From the NCBI GenBank assembly GCA_038396605.1, contig CP121690.1, positions 1,458,500-1,522,499 of the forward strand: 64,000 bases of DNA. Reading direction: 5' to 3'. Origin of the DNA: Eubacteriales bacterium mix99 (lineage in GTDB: Bacteria > Bacillota > Clostridia > Caldicoprobacterales > DTU083). Shown here piece by piece: positions 52,397 through 60,440 of this stretch (position 1 is its first letter; each line of letters begins with the position of its first letter). A program made the translations under genes and the position numbers. The notes below the pieces were generated by a model. It worked only from the letters and a program-made list of their open reading frames with translations, was not told the DNA's origin and did not search any database.

Positions 52397-53281
52397 ATGA
52401 AATTTGTTCTTATTCTACTGCTCTGTGCCGGCTTTATGCTGATCGGCATGCCATACCGCGCATGGGTCGATTATCCTGTACGGGACATTTCCTATCATTC
52501 GGCTTCCATCCCTGTCATCGGGCCGGCGGAACCGGATCATCCGCCGGCCATGGATAGATTTGATCTGTATCTGTTTCTTGGACAATCCAATATGGCCTCC
52601 AGAGCACCCGTTCCGATCTTTTCCACCGGCAGGGTGGACAGGGCCTATCTTTTGAACAGGGAAGACAGATGGGAACCTGCAGGCTTTGGTGCGCTCAGGA
52701 AGGACGGAAGGGGAGTCCAGGGCTACAATCGATACTCAAGCGTTGAACTTCCCAATAAAATCAATGGATTCAGCATGGGGTACCCGTTTGCGCAGGAAAT
52801 TGTGCGGGCCGTTCCCGACAGAAGTATCGGGCTGATTTATAATGCCATAGGCAGAACATCTCTGGGGCAATGGCAGAAAGGTGCGGGCACCAGGTACTTT
52901 GAAGAGGCCGTACGAAGGACAAGGGTGGCCATGAAGTCCGGTACGCTGAAGGCAATTTTATGGCACCAGGGTGAGAGCGACAGAAACAACAAAGAATACA
53001 GGATGCAGCTTCAGAGGTTTGTGAAGGATTTACGAGGGGAGTTGGGCGTTGGGCCCGATGTGCCTTTTCTGGCCGGTAAATTACTGCCGAGGGATCCCTA
53101 TCGCCTCTTTAATACGATGATTTCAGATATCGGACAATGGATCCCCAACTCGGACTGTGTGGATAGCATGGAAATATCGGATATCGGGGATGGGATCCAT
53201 ATCAATGCAGAAGGGCAGAAGGTACTTGGAAGGCGATACGCTGAGAAAGTACTCCGTATGGTTTACGGGAAAGCGGAATAG
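52397..53281 (+). CDS. SGNH-type acetylesterase (SASA/CE6-like), exported
   Basis: A 294-residue carbohydrate or sialate O-acetylesterase. An N-terminal hydrophobic segment (KFVLILLLCAGFMLIG) acts as signal or anchor. Block I FLGQSNMAS with nucleophile Ser, an ALRKDGRGVQGYN segment, block III WHQGESD and the Asp/His pair in GDGIHINAEGQ are those of the SASA domain. The start follows a GGGGGG run. Placed before N-acetylneuraminate lyase and sialidase genes, it may remove O-acetyl groups that block sialidases. Confidence 0.85.
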   Translation: MKFVLILLLCAGFMLIGMPYRAWVDYPVRDISYHSASIPVIGPAEPDHPPAMDRFDLYLFLGQSNMASRAPVPIFSTGRVDRAYLLNREDRWEPAGFGALRKDGRGVQGYNRYSSVELPNKINGFSMGYPFAQEIVRAVPDRSIGLIYNAIGRTSLGQWQKGAGTRYFEEAVRRTRVAMKSGTLKAILWHQGESDRNNKEYRMQLQRFVKDLRGELGVGPDVPFLAGKLLPRDPYRLFNTMISDIGQWIPNSDCVDSMEISDIGDGIHINAEGQKVLGRRYAEKVLRMVYGKAE

Positions 53282-53384
53282 ATCAATTTTATAAGGAATG
53301 AGGCTCTGCATATCTCTCCTATCTCTGCAGGGCTTTATTAATATGTTCGTAATTTGCGTTTCATTCATTTAACATATCACCTTA

Positions 53385-53765
53385 ATGGTGTGTGGGTTAC
53401 CCAGCCTGAAAACCTTACGAATTACAAAGGGAACAGAAGTAATGCTTGCAGCAATTGATCCAAAAGAAGCTGAAGAAAAAGGACTTGTATTTCTTGGTTG
53501 GTCAATGAACGGAGGAGAAATCATAGAAGATAATCGTCTCCTTATAGAGAAAAATACTTATGTCTATATAGAGAAAAATACTTATGTCTATGCACAATGG
53601 GGCATCAAGGATACACTTAAGTTCAGTAACCGTAATGAGCTTTACAATGGTAGGAACCGTGCGATCTTCTCAATTTCCGGCATTGATCCTAAAAAAGATA
53701 AGGTCACACTTACCTATGATGTTACAGGTGGGCGGACCCTTACAGGTAATCCAAATAGAAAATAG
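53385..53765 (+). pseudogene. Remnant of a cell-surface protein with an InlB-type repeat
   Basis: A 126-codon frame whose centre, GLVFLGWSMNGGEIIEDN...YAQWG, matches the Listeria-Bacteroides (Flg_new) repeat, followed by a beta-rich segment. There is no signal peptide or clear ribosome site, and sequence just upstream encodes NGVWVTQPE in another frame, so the gene is truncated and shifted. It also carries an internal 24-bp tandem duplication (53543-53590). Confidence 0.6.
53543..53590 (+). repeat. 24-bp perfect tandem duplication
   Basis: Two head-to-tail copies (53543-53566, 53567-53590) of TATAGAGAAAAATACTTATG plus TCTA, adding eight residues (YIEKNTYV) in frame. Probably a slippage event in a decaying gene. 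Confidence 0.9.
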
Positions 53766-53788
53766 ATTAATTAGGAAGGACTTGAATA

Positions 53789-54661
53789 ATGAAAAATCTC
53801 AGAGGAATCATACCGGCATTACTGACACCGTTTACCTTAAGCGGTGAGGTAAACAAGAAAGCATTGAGGCAGCTTATCGAAATGAATATTCAAAAGGGGG
53901 TATCCGCATTTTACAGCTGCGGCAGCTCTGCGGAAGCCTTTTTATTGACCACGGACGAACGGAAGGACATACTGGAAACAGTTGTGGATGCGGTAAACGG
54001 CAGGTGTGCAGTTATTGCCCATATCGGTGCTATTTCCCAGGATACTGCCATTGAACTGGCCAGGCATGCAGAGAAAACAGGTGCTGATGTCATTTCGTCC
54101 ATCCCGCCTTTTTATTACAATTTTACATTTGAAGAGATAAAATCCTATTACTATAGTATTGCTGAAAAAGTTTCCACACCCATTCTCATTTATAATTTTC
54201 CTGCGTTCTCTGGTGTCACTTTGACGGTGGACAGAGCAAGCCAATTTCTCTGCGATAAACGATTTATAGGAGTGAAGCATACTTCGAGTGATTTTTATGT
54301 GTTGAACCGCTTAAAGAAAACATATCCTGATAAACTGATTTTTAATGGCTATGATGAAATGCTCCTTTCCGGTTTGGCAGCGGGGGCAGATGGAGGCATA
54401 GGCAGCACTTATAATTTCATGGCCGAGAAATACATACGGATTATGAAGCTGTTTCAGCAGGGACAAATGGAAGAAGCCCGTAAAATTCAAACTGAAGCGG
54501 ATAATATTATTGACGTATTGGCCAAGGTGGGAGTAATGCCCGGAGAAAAGGCCATATTGACAATGATGGGCCTGGACTTTGGAGAATGCCGCAAACCGTT
54601 TAAACCCATAACAGCAGAAGAATATGAAATGCTGAAGAAAGCGACAGCCGATTTACTTTGA
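53789..54661 (+). CDS. nanA: N-acetylneuraminate lyase (DHDPS family)
   Basis: A 290-residue class I aldolase. GIIPALLTPFTLSGEVNK at the N-terminus, YSCGSSAEAFLLTTDERK, the Tyr in LIYNFPAFSGV and the Schiff-base Lys in GVKHTSSDFYVL identify the sialic-acid lyase branch; KHTSSDFY distinguishes it from dihydrodipicolinate synthase. It cleaves N-acetylneuraminate to N-acetylmannosamine and pyruvate in the cytoplasm. AGGAAGG precedes the ATG. It is followed after 16 bases by the sialidase gene. Confidence 0.93.
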   Translation: MKNLRGIIPALLTPFTLSGEVNKKALRQLIEMNIQKGVSAFYSCGSSAEAFLLTTDERKDILETVVDAVNGRCAVIAHIGAISQDTAIELARHAEKTGADVISSIPPFYYNFTFEEIKSYYYSIAEKVSTPILIYNFPAFSGVTLTVDRASQFLCDKRFIGVKHTSSDFYVLNRLKKTYPDKLIFNGYDEMLLSGLAAGADGGIGSTYNFMAEKYIRIMKLFQQGQMEEARKIQTEADNIIDVLAKVGVMPGEKAILTMMGLDFGECRKPFKPITAEEYEMLKKATADLL

Positions 54662-54677
54662 ATCAGGAGGTATTAAA

Positions 54678-55886
54678 ATGCAGGAATTATACAAGACATC
54701 CCTGACCCGCTATAATGAAGGCCCATATCCCTATTATCGGATCCCCGGAATGGTGGTTACCGCGAAGGGGACGATACTCACCTATTTTGAAACCCGCATG
54801 GGAGGCAGCGATTGGCAGACCAGGGGTGTAGGCTACCGCCGCAGTGAAGATGGTGGACAAACCTGGTCATCAATTGATATGTTGGCGGAAAGAACAACGA
54901 ATACGGCTGTCAATAATCCCGTCATGATAGCAGCAAGAGATGGTCGCATCTATTTTCTATGGCAGGAAGATTACCACAGGGGATTTCTGCAATACAGCGA
55001 CGATGATGGGATCTCTTTCCACTCTCTGGTTGAGATCACGGAATACCTGGAGCAATTTTATACAAAGTACGGTTATCGATGGGATGTTTTCGCATTTGGA
55101 CCGGGCCATGGCATCGAGTTGAAAAGCGGTACACTGTTAGTGCCAGTTTGGATGGCGAACGGCGGAAAAAGGGTACATCACCCTTCCGTCGTCTCCACCA
55201 TTGTCAGCCATGATTCGGGAAAGACATGGGAAGTGGGGGAGATTATCGGCCCCAGGGATTTATCCGGTAATAATTCCAAAGTTGTTTTGAAAAAAGATAA
55301 GGATTCAGATTGCGAAAGGTTCCACGATGAAGTGCCCTCTCCGGACAGCTTGCGAAATCCAAACGAAACCAGTGCCGTTCAGCTGGACGATGGTTCTGTC
55401 CTTCTCAATATCCGCCACGAAGGAAAGACACATTATCGTGCAATTAGCGTCTCTCCCAATGGCTTGACTGATTTTTCTGAACCGATCTATGACAGGCAAT
55501 TACCGGATCCCATATGCTGCGGAAGTATTACAAGGAGTGGAAAGCCTGTATCCGGGCAGTGCCATGCCATTGCATTTTCCAATTGTGCGGTACGTCCCTG
55601 CCGGGAAAATAATTATTCCAGGGTGCGAGCCAGGCTTACATTAAGGTTATCTCTGGATAACTGCCAAACATGGAATTTTTCCCGCCTGTTGGAGGAACGT
55701 GCAGGATATTCGGACATTGCTTTTTCCAATGATGGTAAATGGCTATACTGTTTTTATGAGCATGATGTGGATGGAGAATTATATACCCAGCCGCGTTATC
55801 TGACATTTGCCCGGGTAAACTTGGAGTGGCTAACCGACGGAGAAACGAACAGTGAAATCATGACACGAGATAAGAAACAAGTATAA
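54678..55886 (+). CDS. Sialidase/neuraminidase family protein, no signal peptide
   Basis: A 402-residue six-bladed propeller. The N-terminal YYRIPGM (FRIP-type Arg motif), GSDWQTRGVGYRRSEDGGQTW (catalytic Asp region plus first Asp box), SDDGISF and SHDSGKTW Asp boxes, NETSAVQLDDGSVLLNIR with the active Glu, and AGYSDIAF with the nucleophile Tyr are all present. No signal peptide or anchor is seen, so it acts inside the cell or leaves by another route. GGAGG lies 7 bases upstream. It pairs with the lyase as a sialic-acid release-and-cleave operon. Confidence 0.9.
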   Translation: MQELYKTSLTRYNEGPYPYYRIPGMVVTAKGTILTYFETRMGGSDWQTRGVGYRRSEDGGQTWSSIDMLAERTTNTAVNNPVMIAARDGRIYFLWQEDYHRGFLQYSDDDGISFHSLVEITEYLEQFYTKYGYRWDVFAFGPGHGIELKSGTLLVPVWMANGGKRVHHPSVVSTIVSHDSGKTWEVGEIIGPRDLSGNNSKVVLKKDKDSDCERFHDEVPSPDSLRNPNETSAVQLDDGSVLLNIRHEGKTHYRAISVSPNGLTDFSEPIYDRQLPDPICCGSITRSGKPVSGQCHAIAFSNCAVRPCRENNYSRVRARLTLRLSLDNCQTWNFSRLLEERAGYSDIAFSNDGKWLYCFYEHDVDGELYTQPRYLTFARVNLEWLTDGETNSEIMTRDKKQV

Positions 55887-55918
55887 CAGGTCTAACATTG
55901 ACTGTTATAGCATGAGTC

Positions 55919-56466
55919 CTAGCACCCAAGGATATTCCTGGCATTTTGATACCCTATTTTCTCTGTTTCTAAAGGCGGCAGTTTCAATTCCATAAAGGCC
56001 TTCCATTCTTTTCCGGGACTCCACATGGGGAAATCCGAGCCGAACAGGATCCGTTCCGCACCATAACCGGATATGTAACGCTTTGTTTGGCTCGGGCCCA
56101 AAAACATCATGCTGCTGGACAGGTCAAGATAGCAGGCCGTATCTTTGAGATATTCAAAAGCCGTATCAAACATGGACTACCCGCCTAAATGTGCGGCTAT
56201 CACAGTCAGTTTGGGGAACCGTTCCAATACCCGCCTCAGGCGCCTGGGATGAGAATAGTCATACCGGGGATCTCCGCAGTGGATCAAGACGGGAAGCCGC
56301 CCCTGCAGCGCGTCATAAACGGGATCCATTCGTATATCGTCAATCGGAAACCGCTGTGTGTTAGGATGAAGCTTAATGCCTTTCAGGCTCAACTTTTCTA
56401 TCCGGTCAATCTCGGAAAGGGGATCCTCCATGGCGGCATGAAGCGTCCCAAAACCAATAAATTCCC
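55919..56466 (-). pseudogene. Amidohydrolase-2 family pseudogene (5' end lost, one stop)
   Basis: About 180 codons of a metal-dependent amidohydrolase: FIGFGTLHAAMEDPLSEIDRI, GIKLHPN, LPVLIHCGDP, VIAAHLGG and the C-terminal RILFGSDFPMWSP with the catalytic Asp. A TAG at 56177-56179 interrupts the frame after HLGG where related proteins have Tyr. The N-terminal third is replaced near 56467 by a piece of a topoisomerase III gene. It is thus both truncated and nonsense-mutated. Confidence 0.85.
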
Positions 56467-56679
56467 TATGGGTAGTTGCTTGGGAACGATGGCGTGATGG
56501 TCGCTGACCTTCGTACTGTCGCAGACCTGACCGGCGTTGAGGTTTTCGGGAACATCCGCGCCGCAGATCGAGGCGACAACGGAAGCAAGCGCCGAGACGG
56601 TCCCTTCCATATCGTTTGTCAGGAAGCGGCTGTCGGTGCGCGGATAGGTACAGAGTTTCTTTGCATAAAGCGATTGCAG
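56467..56679 (-). pseudogene. Topoisomerase III fragment (conjugative element relic)
   Basis: About 70 codons encoding LQSLYAKKLCTYPRTDSRFLT (the active-site Tyr region of type IA topoisomerases) and DSTKVSDHHAIVP. TopB-type enzymes are standard cargo of Tn1549/CTn-type conjugative elements. It is fused out of frame to the amidohydrolase piece on one side and to a VirD4 piece on the other. Confidence 0.8.
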
Positions 56680-56699
56680 ACCGCACCCCCGTGAATGGG

Positions 56700-57103
56700 G
56701 GCGCGGAGTGTTGTGTTTTGGCGTCGTTGCCGATGATCGTGTCGGCGTTGTCTTTGTACAGGGCCTTGAGCTGGCTCTGCGCCTACAAAACAAGGCAGGC
56801 CGAGATTTCACGGCTTCGGATGGTGGCGATCAACTTTTCAAACTTGGAGATCTGCCCGATATTGGCAAATTCGTCAAGCAGGCACCGGACATGAACAGGC
56901 AAGCGCCCGCCGTACACGTCGTCTGCCTTTTCACACAGCAGATTGAAAAGCTGCGTATAGGCCATTGAAACTAAAAAATTAAAAGTGTCGGCGGTATCCG
57001 ATATGATGATGAACAGGGCGGTCTTGCGGTCACCCAGCGTGTCCAGCTCCAACTCGTCGTAGGCCGTCAGATCCCGAAGCTCCTGAATGTCGAACGGGGC
57101 CAT
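56700..57103 (-). pseudogene. VirD4/TraG coupling-protein fragment (conjugative element relic)
   Basis: About 130 codons from MAPFDIQELRDLTAYDELEL through the Walker B region (LLDEFANIGQISKFEKL) to LVL-stop-AQSQLKALYKDNADTIIGND. The TAG at 56783-56785 replaces the Gln expected in the LVLQAQSQ motif of type IV coupling proteins. Both ends are missing. It confirms that the right part of the window derives from a conjugative element. Confidence 0.85.
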
Positions 57104-57149
57104 TCTTGCGCCGCAGGAAATCAGGATCGATTTCGCTGTTTTGCCAGAG

Positions 57150-57168
57150 ACGAATTGTCAAGGACTTT
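57150..57168. repeat. 19-bp direct repeat, left copy
   Basis: ACGAATTGTCAAGGACTTT, identical to 62386-62404. It lies between the VirD4 relic and the AT-rich segment carrying IS66. The following bases to 57240 form a terminator-like stem (AAAAGC...GCTTTT) for the minus-strand gene that once ended near 57295. Confidence 0.85.
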
Positions 57169-57418
57169 GTTATCAGAAAATCAAAAATAAAAGCCCTGCA
57201 GCGGGAAGAATTTCCGTTACAAAGCTTTTATATTGTAATACCCTTTTTGTTGTCATGACAGGACTGATAAAACAAATCAACAGATAAATTATTTATTATA
57301 ACTGTAACCGTCAACCCGGCCGTCACATTGCAGGAAAGGCGTCAGAAAGGGTACAATTTACTTCAAAAGAGTTCAAAACGCTCTAAGAAGTGCTTTGGAC
57401 CAAATTGGAGTGAATTGA

Positions 57419-57777
57419 GTGGATACACAAAAAATTGTGACGCGGTTCCGGCTGTCGGGCTGGGTGAAGAGGTAAAAGAGCGGATCGCCGGCGGGCAGAC
57501 CGTAAACGCATTCTGCGAAGAAAAGGGAATCAGCAAAGCCACCTATTACTACAGACAGAAGAAAGTACGGGAAGCTGCCTGTACGGGGCTATTGGAGAAA
57601 CAAGGCGGCGAGGGCGGTCTTGTGCCGAACGGATGGACGCAGCTTGAGGAGCCTAAACTTGCCGCCGCTACCGAAAGTATGCTGACCATCGAAATCGGCG
57701 GCTGTCATATCAAGGTAACTGCCTCGACGGATTCGGAACTGTTGGCGAAGGTCTGCCGCGTACTGAGGTCGCTGTGA
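57419..57777 (+). pseudogene. tnpA: IS66 TnpA, frameshifted
   Basis: IS66 first ORF. From GTG 57419 (GGAG 8 bases upstream) the frame reads DTQKIVTRFRLSGWVKR, the normal family N-terminus, then stops. One added base near 57471 (GAAGAG-GTAAAA) continues it as VKERIAGGQTVNAFCEEKGISKATYYYRQKKVREA to the end. The longer open frame that starts at 57328 is an artefact of this shift. The last codon overlaps the tnpB start (TGATG). Confidence 0.75.
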
Positions 57778-58127
57778 TGCGCTTCGGTGAAAAGCCCGTG
57801 TATCTGTGCTGCGGATGCACGGACATGAGGAAATCCATCAATGGGCTGATGACGCTTGTGCAGCAGAGCTTTTCTCTGGACCCTTTCGCCGATGCGCTGT
57901 TCGTTTTCTGCAACCGAAACCGTGACCGTATAAAAATACTTGAATGGGACGGCGACGGCTTCTGGCTGTATTTCAAGCGGCTGGAACGCGGACATTTCCG
58001 TTGGCCGTCGTCGGATGGAGAAGCGACAATGGCGCTGAACAGCGAAGAATTATCCTGTCTGATTGACAGTGCAAGGCTTGCAAAGAAGCTCAGCCGAAGC
58101 GAGGTTTCCGAACGTAAAATTTCGTAA
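57777..58127 (+). CDS. tnpB: IS66 TnpB (Orf2)
   Basis: A 116-residue accessory protein with the family signature KPVYLCCGCTDMRKSINGL and NRDRIKILEWDGDGFWLYFKRLERG. Start coupled to tnpA by TGATG. Required with TnpC for IS66 transposition; its biochemical role is not defined. Confidence 0.93.
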   Translation: MRFGEKPVYLCCGCTDMRKSINGLMTLVQQSFSLDPFADALFVFCNRNRDRIKILEWDGDGFWLYFKRLERGHFRWPSSDGEATMALNSEELSCLIDSARLAKKLSRSEVSERKIS

Positions 58128-58191
58128 AATATCGGGTGCGAAAAAGCCGATATTTCTTGATTCCATGCGGTTTTTACGGTATAATTAGAGT

Positions 58192-59724
58192 ATGGAAAAG
58201 CGAGAGAAAACAGTTGAAATTCCGCTGCATGTTTATGAGAATTTTCTCAAGCAGGCGGAGCAGATTGCCGAGCTGAAACAGCAGGTAGAGTGGCTGACGG
58301 AACAATTTCGACTTGCCAGTCACAAACGATTTGGCACGTCCAGTGAGCAGACGGACAACGGACAGTTGTGCTTGTTCAACGAAGCGGAGGAAACCGCCGA
58401 TTTGACCGCACCGGAGCCGGAGATCACTAAAGTCAAAGCGCATTATCGCCGGAAGACCCGTCTGACCACCGACAAGCTGCCGGAAGATTTGCCCGTCGAG
58501 GTCATCCTGCATGAGCTGCCGGAAGAAAAACGTGTCTGTCCTGACTGCGGCTGTCCTCTGCACAAGATGGGCGAAGAGGTGCGCGAGGAACTGAAAATCA
58601 TCCCGGCAAAAGCCGTGCTTGTCCGCCATGTACGGCATATTTACGCCTGCCGGCACTGTGAGGAATCTTCCGACCGTGTGCCGATCGTCAAGGCGAGCAT
58701 GCCGGAACCCGTCATCAAAGGCGGTTTCGCATCGCCCGAATCGGTCGCCCACATCGCTGTACAGAAATTTGTGATGGGCAGCCCGCTTTACCGGCAGGAG
58801 CGGGAATGGGCACAAAACGGCATTCTGCTTTCCCGTCAGACGATGTCGAATTGGCTCGTAAAAGCCAGTGAAGATTGGCTGGAGCCGATATACAAAGAGA
58901 TGAAACGGCAGTTATGCGAGCATCAGGTCCTTCACGCAGACGAAACCACCCTCCAGGTGCTGCATGAGAACGGCAAGCCCGCCCGGAGCAAGAGTTATAT
59001 GTGGCTTTACCGGACAAGCGGCGAGGCGGAACACCAAATTGTGCTGTATGACTACCAAAGGGACCGAAAGTATACCCACCCGGAAACCTTTTTGAAAGAT
59101 TTTTCGGGTTTTCTCCATACGGACGGTTATGACGGCTATCACAAACTCCCTGACCGGATTACCGTTGTGGGCTGTTGGGCACATCTGCGCCGAAAGTTCG
59201 ACGAGGCGCTGCAAACGCTGCCGAAAGAAAAACGTGACTCGTCCGATGCCCAAAAAGGGATCGCCTACTGTGACAGGCTGTTTCATTTTGAGAAACAGTT
59301 TGCTTTGCTGTCCCCGGAAGAACGCCGGGAAAAGCGTGAACAACTCTCCAAACCGATGATGGAGGCTTTTTTCACATGGGCCGATTCGCTTCGCGCGCTG
59401 CCAAAGTCTCTGCTGGGCAAGGCGGTCTATTATGCGCAGAGCCAGCGCAAATATCTCAGAGCTTATTTATTGGACGGCAGGCTTGAAATCAGCAACAACC
59501 GCGCTGAAAATTCGATCCGTCCCTTTGTGATGGGACGCAAAAACTGGCTGTTTTCCAACACCCCTAACGGCGCGAGAGCCAGCGCGGTTTATTACAGTCT
59601 GATCGTTTCCGCCAGAGAAAACGGGCTTGTGCCGTTTGAATATCTCACGAAGATTTTCACTCAAGCTCCGAACGGCGTCGATCCTAAAACCCTTATGCCA
59701 TGGAAGGTGTCACCCTTGGCTTGA
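58192..59724 (+). CDS. tnpC: IS66 transposase TnpC
   Basis: A 510-residue DDE transposase. N-terminal leucine-zipper-like helix (AEQIAELKQQVEWLTEQF), zinc finger CPDCGCPL...CRHC, and the catalytic core with LHADETTLQVL (Asp), HTDGYDGYHKL (Asp) and NNRAENSIRPFVMGRKNWLF (Glu). The gene is intact to TnpC length, so only tnpA is damaged. Confidence 0.95.
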   Translation: MEKREKTVEIPLHVYENFLKQAEQIAELKQQVEWLTEQFRLASHKRFGTSSEQTDNGQLCLFNEAEETADLTAPEPEITKVKAHYRRKTRLTTDKLPEDLPVEVILHELPEEKRVCPDCGCPLHKMGEEVREELKIIPAKAVLVRHVRHIYACRHCEESSDRVPIVKASMPEPVIKGGFASPESVAHIAVQKFVMGSPLYRQEREWAQNGILLSRQTMSNWLVKASEDWLEPIYKEMKRQLCEHQVLHADETTLQVLHENGKPARSKSYMWLYRTSGEAEHQIVLYDYQRDRKYTHPETFLKDFSGFLHTDGYDGYHKLPDRITVVGCWAHLRRKFDEALQTLPKEKRDSSDAQKGIAYCDRLFHFEKQFALLSPEERREKREQLSKPMMEAFFTWADSLRALPKSLLGKAVYYAQSQRKYLRAYLLDGRLEISNNRAENSIRPFVMGRKNWLFSNTPNGARASAVYYSLIVSARENGLVPFEYLTKIFTQAPNGVDPKTLMPWKVSPLA

Positions 59725-59734
59725 CGGTTACATT

Positions 59735-60400
59735 ATAGAGCCCGGCAGATGAAACAACAAAGTCGCTTATTTCGTAAACATTCCCACCTTCTATACGCAT
59801 TTTGCCCATCCGATGAGACCCAAGAGCAGCGGCCGTTTTTTGTTGACATAAAAAGGTTATCCTTTGGTCGCTAACTACATGGTTTTCTTGAGCAAAGTAC
59901 TCTCCGTAAAAAGTGTTATTAATATAAATCCTAATTGGGGAAAGGAGCCCCCAGTTTTTAATTTTATCAGCATCTGCACGGTCAAGCTCATAATATAGGT
60001 AGGAAGAAATTCCATCAAACGCCGCATATGTAAACAGCTTTGGTGTCAGTCGAACATTCTCCAGCATTTCTACTTCTACTGTACTGTCGCACTTATCTAA
60101 ATTAGATGGGTGGAACTGTACAGCTATCATTACAGCATCTGTTAGCTGTACAAATTGAATTGAAGACATAATCTCAATATCTGTTTTTTTGAAATCATTT
60201 ATTGTTTGTTGATATTCTATTGGAAATGGGATTTTTTTAATTGCATAAATAATAGTACTCAAGTCATCTTTAAAAATAGGAATAACTTTTCTGCTCGCAG
60301 AATCCCATTCTATCATCAACAACTTATCAGAACATTCTTTTTCACACAGAACGAGAATATGAATGCAATTATTTATCTGTTTGGTGATTTGCATTTGCAC
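59735..60400 (-). CDS. Unknown AT-rich cargo protein, C-terminus clipped by IS66
   Basis: About 222 residues of the cassette's own reading frame (CIHILVLCEKECSDKLLMIEWDS... to ISDFVVSSAGLYN); the last ~12 codons of the present frame are read from the IS66 end. Without IS66 the frame would stop after about one more codon. No domain is recognised; alternating hydrophobic strands (MIAVQFHP, IRIYINNTFYGEYF) suggest a mainly beta soluble protein. The start is uncertain, since the IS1634-like element lies 22 bases upstream and no strong ribosome site is visible. It could be the second gene after the small ORF at 62031-62115. Confidence 0.5.
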
Positions 60401-60440
60401 TACTAATCACAACTTTTTGGTTTTTTAGGTAGCCTGCCTC

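Larger units (their letters stand above)
57304..59731 (+). mobile_element. IS66-family insertion sequence
   Basis: Ends are inverted GTAACCGTCAA (57304-57314 and 59721-59731), beginning with the GTAA expected for IS66. Contains tnpA, tnpB and tnpC. ATTATA is present on both outer sides, but an exact 8-bp duplication is not, so the insertion is probably old. The insertion removed or altered only the last one or two codons of the minus-strand gene at 59735-60400. Confidence 0.88.

Noticed and set aside
53300-53345. Terminator after the SGNH esterase gene (AGGCTCTGCA...TGCAGGGCT)
   Set aside because: The stem needs G-T pairs and the T run is short; possible but too weak to list.
57328-57777. 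IS66 TnpA as a 149-residue protein starting at 57328
   Set aside because: Its first ~48 residues do not match the family; the real N-terminus is in another frame from 57419, joined by a frameshift.
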